A DNA stretch of 64,000 bases, taken from positions 1 to 64,000 of the forward strand of contig DASPNP010000053.1 in NCBI GenBank assembly GCA_035626475.1, read 5' to 3'. Below, piece by piece: positions 9,972-20,370 of the stretch (position 1 is the stretch's first letter; each line of letters starts with the position of its first letter). This DNA is from DASPKT01 sp035626475. Lineage in GTDB: Bacteria > Pseudomonadota > Alphaproteobacteria > Azospirillales > Azospirillaceae. Position numbers and translations under genes: made by a program. Under the pieces are notes generated by a model. That model was not told the DNA's origin. It made no database searches and saw only the letters and a list, made by a program, of their open reading frames with translations.

Positions 9972-10787
9972 ATGAAGAAGTTCGCGAAAGTCCTGGCCGG
10001 CGCGCTCGGCGCCACCTTCCTGGCGACGGCCGCCCAGGCCGCCGGCGTGGAGTTCAAGGACCCGACCGGCGACGACAACGGTCCGGGCAAGTACACCTAC
10101 CCGACTGACGCGGCCTATCTGCGCGGCGCCTTCGACCTGACCGGCCTGAAGGTGGTGGACGACGGCGGCAACCTGGACTTCCAGGTCAGCGTCGCCGCCA
10201 ACCTGAACGACCCGTGGGGCATGGGCGTGGGCTTCGCCACCCAGCTGGTGTTCGTCTTCATCGACACCGACGGCAAGGCCGGCTCGGGCAACACCAAGGG
10301 CGTCCCGGGCCTGAACGTCCAGTTCGCCCCCGAGGATGCCTGGGAGAAGGTCGTCGTCCTGTCGCCGCAGAAGCCGGCCCGCGTCGGCGCCGAGGTGCGC
10401 AACAACGCCGCCGACTTCCAGAAGGACATCATCGTCCCCGGCCGCACCAAGGGCACCGGCAAGACCATCTCCGCCACGGTGAAGAAGGCCGAGATCGCCG
10501 ATAGCGATCCCTCGACCTGGAAGTACCAGGTGGTGGTGCAGTCGAACGAGGGCTTCCCGGCCAAGGGCGACCTGCTGAGCCGTCGCGTCAACGAGTTCGA
10601 AGGCCAGCACCGCTTCGGCGGCGGCAATGACGGCATGTGCGACCCGCACGTCATGGACATCCTGGCCGGCAAGGCTTCCGGTGGGGCCGACGAAGTGCAG
10701 GCGCAGCACGCGGCGCTCGGCGCCTTCGAGTGCGGCGACGAGGGCGAGGCGAAGAAGCTCGCCACCGTCCCGATGGTGAAGAAGTAA
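9972..10787 (+). CDS. Exported protein with glucodextranase-C-like (DUF2223-type) domain
   Basis: The 271-residue product has a signal peptide ending at AQAA and then one beta-rich domain that begins VEFKDPTGDDNGPGKYTYPT and contains QLVFVFIDTDGKAGSGNT. These features resemble the C-terminal domain of glucodextranase and amylopullulanases, a sugar-binding or surface-associated module usually joined to an enzyme. Here it stands alone, with no catalytic domain. The gene lies between the importer and a large outer-membrane barrel, and a longer relative with the same opening motif lies after the barrel. A role in binding alpha-glucans in the periplasm or at the cell surface is inferred from domain and position. 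Two strong GC hairpins follow the gene. Confidence 0.75.
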   Translation: MKKFAKVLAGALGATFLATAAQAAGVEFKDPTGDDNGPGKYTYPTDAAYLRGAFDLTGLKVVDDGGNLDFQVSVAANLNDPWGMGVGFATQLVFVFIDTDGKAGSGNTKGVPGLNVQFAPEDAWEKVVVLSPQKPARVGAEVRNNAADFQKDIIVPGRTKGTGKTISATVKKAEIADSDPSTWKYQVVVQSNEGFPAKGDLLSRRVNEFEGQHRFGGGNDGMCDPHVMDILAGKASGGADEVQAQHAALGAFECGDEGEAKKLATVPMVKK

Positions 10788-10801
10788 GCAGAAGAATACC
10801 A

Positions 10802-10849
10802 CGCGGGAAAAACCCGCGCGGATGAACCCCGGGGGAATAACCCCCGGGG
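10802..10849 (+). other. Two successive GC-rich hairpins in the spacer before the outer-membrane barrel gene
   Basis: A first stem CGCGGG/CCCGCG (10802-10818, loop of five A) is followed by a second stem of nine base pairs, CCCCGGGGG/CCCCCGGGG (10827-10849, loop AATAA). The T-run of an intrinsic terminator is missing; an A-run follows instead. The pair could stabilise the upstream mRNA end or partly attenuate the downstream gene, whose start lies 22 bases later. Confidence 0.6.
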
Positions 10850-10871
10850 AAAAAATTGGAGATGAAGGAAG

Positions 10872-12953
10872 ATGAAGAAGAGTCTCATGGGTGGGGCGGC
10901 GCTGCTCGCCCTGGCCACGGCGCTGCCTTCGGGCGGCGCCATGGCGCAGCAAACCGGCAAGATGGAGTGGTTCGGCTCCGTCTACGCCAAGTTCCTCGAC
11001 GGTAACCGCAAGCAGCAGAACGGCCTCTACGGCAACTCCGAGTTCGGCAACGGCGACCTCGGCCAGGGCATCGAGTTCGAGCTGCTGTTCCGCAACCAGG
11101 TCTCGCGCCAGGTCGAGGTCGGCGGCCGCCTGCAGGGTCGCTTCAACCAGAACTACTGGTCGAACTTCGGCGGCTTCTCGGACGACGAGGAGGATCCGCT
11201 GAAGGCCCAGTACATCAAGCTGCGCGGCGTGTACGCGCGCCTGACGCCGGGCTACCAGTGGGTCGACAGCGTGCTGATCGGCAACAGCGACTTCGGTCTC
11301 TGGGACCCGCTGACGCTGGGCAAGTTCCGCTACATCGACCGTGACAACGCGGCCGGCATCATCGCCCAGGGCACCGCCGGCGGCGGCGCCGTGAAGTGGG
11401 ACGTCGCCCGCCTGTCGCTGCCGAAGCTGTGGGCCGGCCCGGGCTTCAGCACCGGCGCCCTGCACGCGCAGGACGCGGCCTATATCGGCCAGGTGAAGCT
11501 CGCCGCGTCGCCGGTGTTCAACACCAGCGTGATCCTCATGGGGATCAACGACGACGAGGTGGATGCGACCGACAACGACATCCGCAACGGCGTCCGCACG
11601 ACCAACCGCTACAGCAACTATGTCGGCGCGCTGAAGGGCCAGTTCACCGGCATCCCCGGCGTCGACCTGTCGGCGGCCGCCTACTACTCCGAGTTCAACA
11701 TCTCGGACAGCCTCTGCGGCCCCGGCTCGTTCAACGGCGGCTGCCGCTTCAGCCCGACGCTGGCCGGCGACGCCGAGGACATCGCGGCGTTCATCAACGC
11801 CGACTTCGCCGACCTGCTGCCCAACCTGACCATCTCGGCCCAGGCCTTCCACATCGGCGCCGAGTACATGTCGGTCGTGGCCGCCCGCCGCGAGGCGGAC
11901 ATCCTGCTGACCGAGGGCAGCGAGGGCAGCTGGGCCTGGAGCCGTCCGGACTACAATTTCGGCAATCCGGCCAACAACAACGCCCGCGCCCAGATCGGCT
12001 ACGGCGGCTGGAACGGCCACATGGACCAGGTCGTCGCGCTGGCGGCCGACAACGACTTCACGGACTTCGACGAGCGGGCGGCGCAGAGCGTCATCGGCTG
12101 GGAAGGCCTGACCGTCGTTCCGCGCTACAGCGCCGGCGATCTCGAGCTGCAGGGCGAGGTGTCGTACATCACCTTCGACACCAACTGGCAGGCCTGCGGC
12201 GGCGCCACCAAGGATAGCTGCATCTTCCCGCGTCAGGAAGGCACGCACGCCTGGGGCCTGGGCGGCGACTGGCGTTCGCCCTTCGCGCCGTACCAGGACC
12301 GCGACCTGTGGATCGTGGCCCTCAACGGCAACTACACGGTCGACGTCGGCAGCGGCTTGCAGCTGGGCGGCCGCGTGAAGTACCAGCGCGACGCCGACAA
12401 CCGCGTCACCGATCCGTCCAAGCTGGCTGATGCCTACGATTACGCCGTGGGCAACAACTACTGCTGCGGCAACGCCGACTACAGCGCCCTGCCGCTGGGT
12501 CAGCGCGTCGTGTCGGGCGTTGGCGACGACGACCGCAAGGCCGAGTACTGGACCCTCGGCGCCTCCGCCGGCTACCAGATCTTCCAGGATCTGTTCGCCC
12601 GCGCGGTCTACGAGTACCAGTATGTCGACCTGTTCGACGGCACCACGAACGTGGGTCCGTCGGGCCTGGGCTTCGAGGCCAGCAACGAGTTCGGCTGGGC
12701 GGAGTATCTGACGGGCGAGCACACCAAGAACAAGGTGGCCCTGCAGACCTCCTACTTCCTGTCGGGCATCGAGATCGGCGCGGACGTGCAGTACCTCTGG
12801 GGCGAGTTCACCCCCGAGTTCCGCGCCGGCAGCGGCCAGACCATCCAGCGCGCCGCCAACGGCGCGGTCATCACCCCTCTGGGCAACATCAGCACGGACA
12901 AGGTGGAACTGGATGCCTACCGCATGAAGGCGTTCCTGAAGGTGCAGTTCTAA
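10872..12953 (+). CDS. Large outer-membrane beta-barrel protein, putative maltodextrin porin
   Basis: The 693-residue product starts with a signal peptide ending AMAQ and then consists of alternating amphipathic strands rich in Tyr, Gly, Asn and Asp. The last residues are FLKVQF, and a C-terminal Phe is the usual recognition signal for barrel insertion. It lacks a TonB box and plug that I can recognise, so it is unlikely to be a TonB-dependent receptor. The length is greater than that of a classical 16-18 strand porin. The gene is placed between two exported glucodextranase-C-like proteins and downstream of the maltodextrin importer, so it probably lets larger glucans cross the outer membrane. 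This substrate call is inference from context; the family itself I do not recognise. Confidence 0.75.
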   Translation: MKKSLMGGAALLALATALPSGGAMAQQTGKMEWFGSVYAKFLDGNRKQQNGLYGNSEFGNGDLGQGIEFELLFRNQVSRQVEVGGRLQGRFNQNYWSNFGGFSDDEEDPLKAQYIKLRGVYARLTPGYQWVDSVLIGNSDFGLWDPLTLGKFRYIDRDNAAGIIAQGTAGGGAVKWDVARLSLPKLWAGPGFSTGALHAQDAAYIGQVKLAASPVFNTSVILMGINDDEVDATDNDIRNGVRTTNRYSNYVGALKGQFTGIPGVDLSAAAYYSEFNISDSLCGPGSFNGGCRFSPTLAGDAEDIAAFINADFADLLPNLTISAQAFHIGAEYMSVVAARREADILLTEGSEGSWAWSRPDYNFGNPANNNARAQIGYGGWNGHMDQVVALAADNDFTDFDERAAQSVIGWEGLTVVPRYSAGDLELQGEVSYITFDTNWQACGGATKDSCIFPRQEGTHAWGLGGDWRSPFAPYQDRDLWIVALNGNYTVDVGSGLQLGGRVKYQRDADNRVTDPSKLADAYDYAVGNNYCCGNADYSALPLGQRVVSGVGDDDRKAEYWTLGASAGYQIFQDLFARAVYEYQYVDLFDGTTNVGPSGLGFEASNEFGWAEYLTGEHTKNKVALQTSYFLSGIEIGADVQYLWGEFTPEFRAGSGQTIQRAANGAVITPLGNISTDKVELDAYRMKAFLKVQF

Positions 12954-12968
12954 GCACCCCGGACCGGG

Positions 12969-12993
12969 CGGGGGCGGCCATGCGCCGCCCCCG
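12969..12993 (+). terminator. Probable terminator after the barrel gene
   Basis: A ten base-pair stem CGGGGGCGGC/GCCGCCCCCG with loop CATGC begins 16 bases after the stop codon. Only a short T pair follows, so termination may be partial. Confidence 0.5.
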
Positions 12994-13152
12994 TTCCCGT
13001 CGGACTTCCAGGCCGGCGGCGCGGACCGGTTCCGCGCCGCCCCTTTTTCGGCCCCATTTTCGATGTTGTGGATGCCCCCGGCACGGGGGTAATCCCTATG
13101 TGATGCTCAGACGGGCCGCCCCGGTTCGCGGCCCCTTGCGGAGGCGGTCATC

Positions 13153-14463
13153 TTGCGTTCGTTGCTGTTCCGTCGGGCCCTGTCCCGTCTCGCCCTGGCG
13201 GCGGCCTCCGCCGTGGCGCTCGCGGCCTTCGCCGGCCCGGCCCAGGCGCAGAATTTCGGCCTGTTCACCCTGACCGACCCGCGCGGGGACGATGCCGGCA
13301 GCGGCGACTTGCTTTATCCCGACCGCGAGGATTTCCAGCCGGGCGACCTCGACCTGCTGTCGCTGACCGCCGAGTCCGACAAGGGCGGCACCTGGTTCAC
13401 CGCCACCTTCGCCAGCCCGATCCGCAAGCCGGGCGAGCGCACCAGCGAACTCGGGCCCGAGCGGCTGGACCGCGTGGCGCGGCTGGGCTTCTACACCTTC
13501 AACCTCGACCTCTACATCGACACCGACCGCAAGCCCGGTTCCGGCAACACCGCCACCGTGCCCGGCCGCGGCGTGCAGGTCGACCGGCGGGACGCCTGGG
13601 AGAAGGCGGTCATCCTGACGCCGCGCCCCGACGTCGCCCGCCAGCTGCTGCTGGCCAACGCCGCCCGGGTGCTGGAGGAGCAGCGCCGCGCCCAGGTGGG
13701 CCAGGTGACCGGCGCCGACCAGACCAACATCCAGAAGTCGCTGAACGAGACCTTCGACCAGCGCTACTTCTTCCCGACCAAGGTCCAGGTGAACCAGCGC
13801 GAGATCCGATTCTTCGTGCCGGACCAGTTCCTGACCAGCAAGGCGAACCCGGCCTGGGCCTACACCGCCTTCGTGACTGGCGCCGTGGTGGAGCCGCGCC
13901 AGCGCGTGGTCGACATGCCCTTCAAGGATGACGGCTTCTCGCTGCTGACCATCCCGGTCGCCTTCGGGCGGAAGGCCGACGCCTTCGGGCTGAAGGGCAG
14001 CGCCGATCCGGGCCAGCCCGCCATCGTCGACATCCTGCATTCCGACGGCGCGCTGCAGCCCCGGATGCTGCGCGACTACGACGCGGTGTCCGGCCGCATG
14101 CCCAAGCTGGTCGGCATGGTGCCGACGGGCCGCAACCAGTCCGCCTTCGAGCCCTACAGCGGCCCGGCGGCTGTCGCCCGCGCCCCCGGCCAGCCGGCCC
14201 AGCCGGGCGAGGAGCCGAAGGCCTACACGCCCTCGGCCAAGGAGGCCGCTGCCGCCCTGTCCGGTGCGCCGATCCTGCCGGGTCCCGCCGCCGATCTGGC
14301 GACGCCGGCGCCGTCCGCCCCGGGCACGTCCGCCCCGGCGGCCCCCGGCGGCGCCAAGACGGTCGCCCAGCGCCTGCGCGAGCTGACCGAACTGCGCCAG
14401 CAGAACCTCGTCACCGAGGAGGAGTACCAGGACGCCCGGCGGCGGATTCTGTCAGGCGTTTGA
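13153..14463 (+). CDS. Exported protein with glucodextranase-C-like domain and C-terminal SHOCT motif
   Basis: The start is a TTG preceded by GGAGG eight bases upstream. The 436 residues have a signal peptide ending AQAQ, a domain beginning FTLTDPRGDDAGSGDLLYP with DLYIDTDRKPGSGNT, matching the opening of the smaller exported protein at 9972, then a Pro/Ala-rich linker (about 330-400) and a C-terminal SHOCT-like helix pair (RLRELTELRQQNLVTEEEY). SHOCT motifs are short oligomerisation or interaction helices. The two paralogues bracket the outer-membrane barrel gene, which suggests that all three act together on glucans at the envelope. A strong terminator follows. The domain assignment is by motif resemblance and no enzymatic residues could be identified. 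Confidence 0.72.
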   Translation: MRSLLFRRALSRLALAAASAVALAAFAGPAQAQNFGLFTLTDPRGDDAGSGDLLYPDREDFQPGDLDLLSLTAESDKGGTWFTATFASPIRKPGERTSELGPERLDRVARLGFYTFNLDLYIDTDRKPGSGNTATVPGRGVQVDRRDAWEKAVILTPRPDVARQLLLANAARVLEEQRRAQVGQVTGADQTNIQKSLNETFDQRYFFPTKVQVNQREIRFFVPDQFLTSKANPAWAYTAFVTGAVVEPRQRVVDMPFKDDGFSLLTIPVAFGRKADAFGLKGSADPGQPAIVDILHSDGALQPRMLRDYDAVSGRMPKLVGMVPTGRNQSAFEPYSGPAAVARAPGQPAQPGEEPKAYTPSAKEAAAALSGAPILPGPAADLATPAPSAPGTSAPAAPGGAKTVAQRLRELTELRQQNLVTEEEYQDARRRILSGV

Positions 14464-14479
14464 GGTCACGGAAACGGCA

Positions 14480-14519
14480 AGGGCCGCGCCACCGGTGGGT
14501 GGTGCGGCCCTTTCTTTTA
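14480..14519 (+). terminator. Intrinsic terminator
   Basis: A long GC-rich stem (GGGCCGC at 14481-14487 pairs with GCGGCCC at 14504-14510, the stem continuing inward through CACC/GGTG) is followed by TTTCTTTT. It closes the barrel/glucodextranase-C transcription unit. Confidence 0.85.
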
Positions 14520-14542
14520 GCGCTGGCAACGTTGAGGCCGTG

Positions 14543-14645
14543 CGTGCTTCGACAAGCTCAGCATGAGGAGGTTGGTGCTGCTCCCACAATGGGAACGGCG
14601 CTGCCTCGCGCATCCCATCCCTCATGCTGAGCCTGTCGAAGCACG
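14543..14645. repeat. Dispersed inverted repeat, family A, copy 1
   Basis: Left arm CGTGCTTCGACAAGCTCAGC and a right arm that is its near-complement enclose about 50 bp of less conserved DNA. Three further copies occur at 32127, 52441 and 57548. Confidence 0.85.
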
Positions 14646-14669
14646 CAGCACGCGGGAGCCTCGCCCGAC

Positions 14670-15167
14670 TTACTGCGGCCGCGCCGTCGGCGCCTTGGGG
14701 CAGGGGTAGCGTTCCTGCAGCGCCTCGAAGAAGACGGCCGTGACCGGCAGCTCGCGCTTGGCGGGCTGGCGGTCGAGGAACTTGTAGACCGTCTCGATCT
14801 GCGCCGCCGTCTGAGTGCCGGCGGGCATGCAGACGCCCAGCAGCCGGTCCGGGTCGGCCCGCTCGAAAAGGTCGAACACCGCCTGCTCGTTCATGCCGGC
14901 CTCCACCACCAGCAGCCCGCCGAAGGCCAGGGCGCCGATCTGGCTGCCGGTCTTCAGCGCCCCGACGATGCCCTCGGTCTGGCCGACGCAATAGGAGATC
15001 TCGGCGTCGCTGCCGTTCGACTTGCCCGACAGCGTGTCGACGAAGACGGCGCAGTTGCGCTGCCAGTTGCCGGCCGTGGGACCGACGGGCGCCGGCTGGT
15101 TCTGGGCCAGCGCCGCGGCGGGGAGGGCGGCCAGATAGGCGGCGGCGAGAAGGGGAAGGAGGCGCAT
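14670..15167 (-). CDS. Exported Rap1a/Tai-like protein
   Basis: The 165-residue product has a signal peptide ending ALAQ and a small cysteine-containing domain. Features typical of the Rap1a/Tai fold are GNWQRNCAVF at the start, ISYCVGQTEGI, LGVCMPAG followed by TAAQIETVYKFL, a conserved run of short helix ending at an FFEAL segment, and the final YPCP. Family members include immunity proteins of type VI effectors, but most genomic copies are stand-alone periplasmic proteins of unknown role. No effector or type VI gene is visible next to it. It is divergent from zwf with about 300 bp between the two genes. Confidence 0.75.
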   Translation of the reverse strand: MRLLPLLAAAYLAALPAAALAQNQPAPVGPTAGNWQRNCAVFVDTLSGKSNGSDAEISYCVGQTEGIVGALKTGSQIGALAFGGLLVVEAGMNEQAVFDLFERADPDRLLGVCMPAGTQTAAQIETVYKFLDRQPAKRELPVTAVFFEALQERYPCPKAPTARPQ

Positions 15168-15272
15168 GACGGGTCCTGGAAGGGGGCGTTCGCGGCGCGG
15201 ACTCTACGGGTTGCCGGAAGCCCTGTCCAGGCGCGCCCCCGGGCGGCGGAATGCGTCGGCGGGCTTACGGAA

Positions 15273-15287
15273 TGTAAAGGAATTACA
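15273..15287. promoter_or_regulatory. HexR-like operator upstream of zwf, distal site
   Basis: TGTAAAGGAATTACA fits TGTAR-N5-TTACA. It is 192 bp before the zwf start and 106 bp from the start of the divergent gene. Confidence 0.7.
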
Positions 15288-15350
15288 ATGTAGCCTCCGC
15301 CTCACCCGGGGACAGTCATGCTGTTCCGAACGGGTCGGCGCCGGCAGGTA

Positions 15351-15365
15351 TGTAGTAAAACTACC
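15351..15365. promoter_or_regulatory. HexR-like operator upstream of zwf, proximal site
   Basis: TGTAGTAAAACTACC differs from the palindrome TGTAGT-N3-ACTACA only in the last base. It lies 114 bp before the zwf start, 78 bp centre to centre from the distal site. Confidence 0.72.
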
Positions 15366-15464
15366 TTGACCGGTTACAGGCGGCACCCCATCATCCTGAC
15401 CACCGGAGGGGTGCTGACCCGTCGCCTCCGCAAGGTTCCTCCAGCCAAGGACGGACAGGCCCCA

Positions 15465-16943
15465 ATGGCCGAGCTCATGCAGGTGAATCCCTTCGACTTC
15501 GTCGTGTTCGGCGGTACCGGCGACCTGGCGCTGCGCAAGCTGCTGCCGGGCCTGTACTACCGCGAGCGCGACCAGCAGATGACCGAGGACAGCCGGATCA
15601 TCGCCGTCTCGCGCACCGACCAGACGGCCGAGCAGTTCCGCCACGCCGTCCGCGACGCGCTGGACAAGTACGTCGCGGCCGCCGATCAGGACGGCGCGGT
15701 GTGGGAGCGCTTCGCCCGCCGCATCGACTATGTCGCGCTGGACGCCACCAGGTCGCAGGGCTGGGACGGGCTGGGCAAGATCCTGAAGGGGCATGAGGAG
15801 AAGGCGCGGGTCTGCTATCTCGCGACCTCGCCCAGCCTGTTCGGCGCCATCTGCGGCAATCTGAACGAGGCCGGGCTGGTGTCCGACCGCTGCCGCGTCG
15901 TGCTGGAGAAGCCGATCGGCAAGGACCGCAAGTCGGCCCAGGCGATCAACGACGAGGTCGGCAAGGTCTTCCCCGAGGACCGCATCTACCGGATCGACCA
16001 TTATCTGGGCAAGGAATCGGTCCAGAACCTGATGGTGCTGCGCTTCGGCAACGCGCTGTTCGAGCCGCTGTGGAACAGCAGCTGGATCGACCATGTGCAG
16101 ATCACGGTCGCCGAGCGCATCGGCGTCGAGGGCCGGGCCGACTATTACGACCGGGCCGGCGCGCTGCGCGACATGGTGCAGAACCATTTCCTGCAGCTGC
16201 TCTGCCTCGTCGCCATGGAGCCGCCGGCCAGCCTGAACGAGGACCAGATCCGCAACGAGAAGATCAAGGTCCTGCGCGCCCTGCGGCCGATCGGCCCGAT
16301 GGACGTGAAGTCCAAGACCGTGCGCGGCCAGTACCGCGCCGGCGCCATCGACGGCCAGCCGGTGCCGGGCTACCTGGAGGAGCTGGGCGGCCGCAACACC
16401 TCCAACACCGAGACGCTGGTGGCGATCAAGGCGGAGGTGGAGAACTGGCGCTGGGCCGGCGTGCCCTTCTATCTCCGCACCGGCAAGCGCATGCCGACCC
16501 GCTGCTCCGAGATCGTCATCCAGTTCAAGGCGGTGCCGCACAACGTCTTCGGCCGCGGCGCCGGCGAGCTGACCGCCAACAAGCTGGTCATCCGCCTGCA
16601 GCCGGACGAGGGCATGAAGCTCTCGGTCATGACCAAGGTGCCGGGCCCGGGCGGCCTGCGCCTGCGCTCGGTCCCGCTGAACCTCTCCTACGCCGAGACC
16701 TTCACCGACCGCTATCCCGAGGCCTACGAGCGGCTGCTGATGGACATCGTGCGGGGCAACCCGTCGCTGTTCATGCGCCGCGACGAGGTCGACGCCGCCT
16801 GGGCCTGGATCGACACCATCCAGACAGCCTGGGAGGAGATGGACGTCCGGCCCGAGCCCTATCCCGCCGGCAGCTGGGGGCCGATCAGCGCCGCCCTGCT
16901 GCTCGACCGCGACAACCGCCGCTGGCACGACAGCGAGTTCTGA
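15465..16943 (+). CDS. zwf: Glucose-6-phosphate 1-dehydrogenase
   Basis: Zwf oxidises glucose 6-phosphate to 6-phosphogluconolactone with NAD(P)+, the entry step to the Entner-Doudoroff and pentose phosphate routes. The 492-residue protein has the nucleotide-binding motif VFGGTGDLALRKL at the N-terminus, EKPIGKD, and the active-site segment RIDHYLGKESVQNL with the catalytic His179. I chose the ATG at 15465 because family members begin a few residues before the PFDFVVFGG segment; the frame is open further upstream but without support. Two HexR-like sites precede it. edd follows after 11 bp and eda overlaps edd, so the three genes are one operon. A 6-phosphogluconolactonase gene (pgl), often found between zwf and edd, is absent here. 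Confidence 0.97.
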   Translation: MAELMQVNPFDFVVFGGTGDLALRKLLPGLYYRERDQQMTEDSRIIAVSRTDQTAEQFRHAVRDALDKYVAAADQDGAVWERFARRIDYVALDATRSQGWDGLGKILKGHEEKARVCYLATSPSLFGAICGNLNEAGLVSDRCRVVLEKPIGKDRKSAQAINDEVGKVFPEDRIYRIDHYLGKESVQNLMVLRFGNALFEPLWNSSWIDHVQITVAERIGVEGRADYYDRAGALRDMVQNHFLQLLCLVAMEPPASLNEDQIRNEKIKVLRALRPIGPMDVKSKTVRGQYRAGAIDGQPVPGYLEELGGRNTSNTETLVAIKAEVENWRWAGVPFYLRTGKRMPTRCSEIVIQFKAVPHNVFGRGAGELTANKLVIRLQPDEGMKLSVMTKVPGPGGLRLRSVPLNLSYAETFTDRYPEAYERLLMDIVRGNPSLFMRRDEVDAAWAWIDTIQTAWEEMDVRPEPYPAGSWGPISAALLLDRDNRRWHDSEF

Positions 16944-16954
16944 GGAGAAGGCGC

Positions 16955-18783
<1,829 letters not shown>

Positions 18784-18787
<4 letters not shown>

Positions 18788-19452
18788 GCGCCGCCGCCCT
18801 GACGCCTCCCGTCCAGAACCGCCTGGACATCGCCGCCATCCTGGGCCTCGCGCCTGTCGTGCCGGTGCTGATCATCGACCGGCTGGACGACGCCGTGCCG
18901 CTGGCCCAGGCGTTGGTCGCCGGTGGTCTGCGGGTGCTGGAGGTGACGCTACGCTCCGACGCCGCGCTGGACGCCATCGCCGCCATCGCCAAGTCCGTCC
19001 CCGACGCGGTGGTGGGCGCCGGCACGGTGCTGACCCCCAGCCAGGTGGCCCGGGTGCAGAATGCCGGCGGCCGCTTCATCGTCAGCCCCGGGGCCTATCC
19101 GGCGCTGGTCGAGGCGGCGCTGGAATCGGGCGTGCCCTACCTGCCGGGCGTCGCCACCCCGTCCGAGGCGATGGCGCTGCTGGCCCGCGGCGTGCGCCAC
19201 CAGAAGCTGTTCCCGGCCGAGGCGGTCGGCGGCGTCGAGCTGCTGCGCTCGCTGGCCTCACCGCTGCCGCAGGTCACCTTCTGCCCCACCGGTGGCATCA
19301 CGCCGCAGAAGGCGCCCGAATATCTGGCGCTGCCCAACGTCGCCTGCATCGGCGGCTCCTGGGTGGCGCCCGCCAAGCTGGTCGCCGCGCGCGACTGGCA
19401 GGGCATCACCGACCTGGCCCGCGAGGCCAGCCAGCTGCGCCGCCGCGCCTAG
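18784..19452 (+). CDS. eda: KDPG aldolase (2-dehydro-3-deoxyphosphogluconate aldolase)
   Basis: Eda splits KDPG into pyruvate and glyceraldehyde 3-phosphate, the last special step of the Entner-Doudoroff pathway. The 222-residue protein is a TIM barrel of normal family length. The segment VLEVTLRSDAAL carries the catalytic Glu region, and HQKLFPAEAVGG contains the Schiff-base Lys141. The product of Edd is the known effector of HexR, so this enzyme sets the signal that would relieve repression of the whole region. It is the final gene of the zwf-edd-eda operon. Confidence 0.96.
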
Positions 19453-19500
19453 GGCGGCGCTGGCCGGTTCCCGCCTTCCCTCGGGGTCCGGCCGCCAAGG

Positions 19501-19539
19501 GGACGGGGGCGGCGGATCTCTCCCCCGCCGCTCCCGTCC
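19501..19539. other. Long inverted repeat between eda and the convergent vapC
   Basis: GGACGGGGGCGGCGG at 19501-19515 pairs with the near-complement CGCCGCTCCCGTCC at 19526-19539. It sits between converging genes and may terminate both, though there is no T-run. Confidence 0.45.
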
Positions 19540-19545
19540 GCTTAC

Positions 19546-19962
19546 CTATCCCGCCGGGAACAGGTCCCACGGGTTCAGCACGGGCACGCCGGCATCGGCG
19601 AAATCCGCGCCGTTGCGGGTGACCACGGTCATGCCGTGGACGCGGGCGGTGGCGGCGATCAGTTCGTCCGCCATACCGCGCGGCCGCTCGGCGGCGATCA
19701 GGGCCCAGGCAAGGGCGATCTTCTCGTCGATCGGAAGAATCCGTCCGGCATGCTGATGCCTGAGCGTGTCCAGCCAGCGCGAGAGGGCCGCCCCTCCGGC
19801 CGGATCGCGGCGCGCCTTCAGGGCTGCGCCCTTGGCAAGCTCGCCGACCGTCACGACGCTGAGATGTATCGATGCCGGGTCGACTGACCGTATCCAGGCT
19901 GTCGCCTCGGGCGAGCGCTTCCGGAGTTCGGAGAAAATGTTCGTGTCGACCAGGTAAGTCAC
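19546..19962 (-). CDS. vapC: PIN-domain ribonuclease toxin, VapC/FitB type
   Basis: The 138-residue product is a PIN-domain RNase, probably the toxin of a type II toxin-antitoxin pair. The acidic metal-binding residues are visible in YLVDTNIFSELRK at the start, VVTVGELAKG near residue 45, and MADELIAATA near residue 97. The start is a GTG at 19962 that overlaps the antitoxin stop as GTGA, the usual coupling in this family. A longer open frame upstream has no support because it would run through the antitoxin gene. The target RNA cannot be predicted. Confidence 0.9.
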   Translation of the reverse strand: MTYLVDTNIFSELRKRSPEATAWIRSVDPASIHLSVVTVGELAKGAALKARRDPAGGAALSRWLDTLRHQHAGRILPIDEKIALAWALIAAERPRGMADELIAATARVHGMTVVTRNGADFADAGVPVLNPWDLFPAG

Positions 19963-20216
19963 AGATCGAAGTTCCGTCCGGAATCCTTCGACCGCTCGAA
20001 GATGTCGCCCTCCTCGTCGGGACCGGCCGGCGGGATGGCAAGGATGTGGTCGACGATGCTGCCCGAAGGGCGCTTCAATGATCGATACTCCGCCTCGGAG
20101 ATCAGCACCGCCACCGGTCGGCCATGGACGGTGATCGATTGAGGGCCTTCCTCGCTGGCGCGGCGGACCACCTCGCTCAGCTGTGCCTTCGCCCGCTGCA
20201 GCTGCCATGTGCTCAT
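19959..20216 (-). CDS. Phd/YefM-family antitoxin
   Basis: The 85-residue antitoxin binds its own promoter through the N-terminal Phd/YefM domain and neutralises the PIN toxin through the C-terminal tail. The N-terminus STWQLQRAKAQLSEVVRRA followed by GPQSITVHGRPVAVLISEAEY is typical. The start ATG at 20216 is set by GGAGG six bases upstream. A 23-bp interrupted palindrome lies immediately before the ribosome site and is a likely autoregulatory operator. The gene overlaps vapC by four bases. Confidence 0.9.
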   Translation of the reverse strand: MSTWQLQRAKAQLSEVVRRASEEGPQSITVHGRPVAVLISEAEYRSLKRPSGSIVDHILAIPPAGPDEEGDIFERSKDSGRNFDL

Positions 20217-20231
20217 CACCGTCCTCCGGGC

Positions 20232-20254
20232 ATTCTGACCAGACTGACCAGAAT
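20232..20254. promoter_or_regulatory. Candidate operator of the toxin-antitoxin pair
   Basis: Outer arms ATTCTG (20232-20237) and CAGAAT (20249-20254) form an inverted repeat. Inside it the block TGACCAGA is present as a direct repeat. It lies just upstream of the antitoxin ribosome site. Confidence 0.5.
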
Positions 20255-20370
20255 CTGGCCCCGGCGTCGCCGCTGGTCAAGCGCCGCCATATCCCATCAT
20301 GGGAGTCGTTGCCGGACCTGCGCTCTGCTACAAAGGACCGGGTTAACACGTTTGTAGCGGAGAGCCGCCG

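Noticed and set aside
9948..12722. A 924-codon open frame on the minus strand opposite the glucodextranase-C-like and barrel genes
   Set aside because: No domain is recognisable, and both plus-strand genes have signal peptides, ribosome sites and coherent folds.
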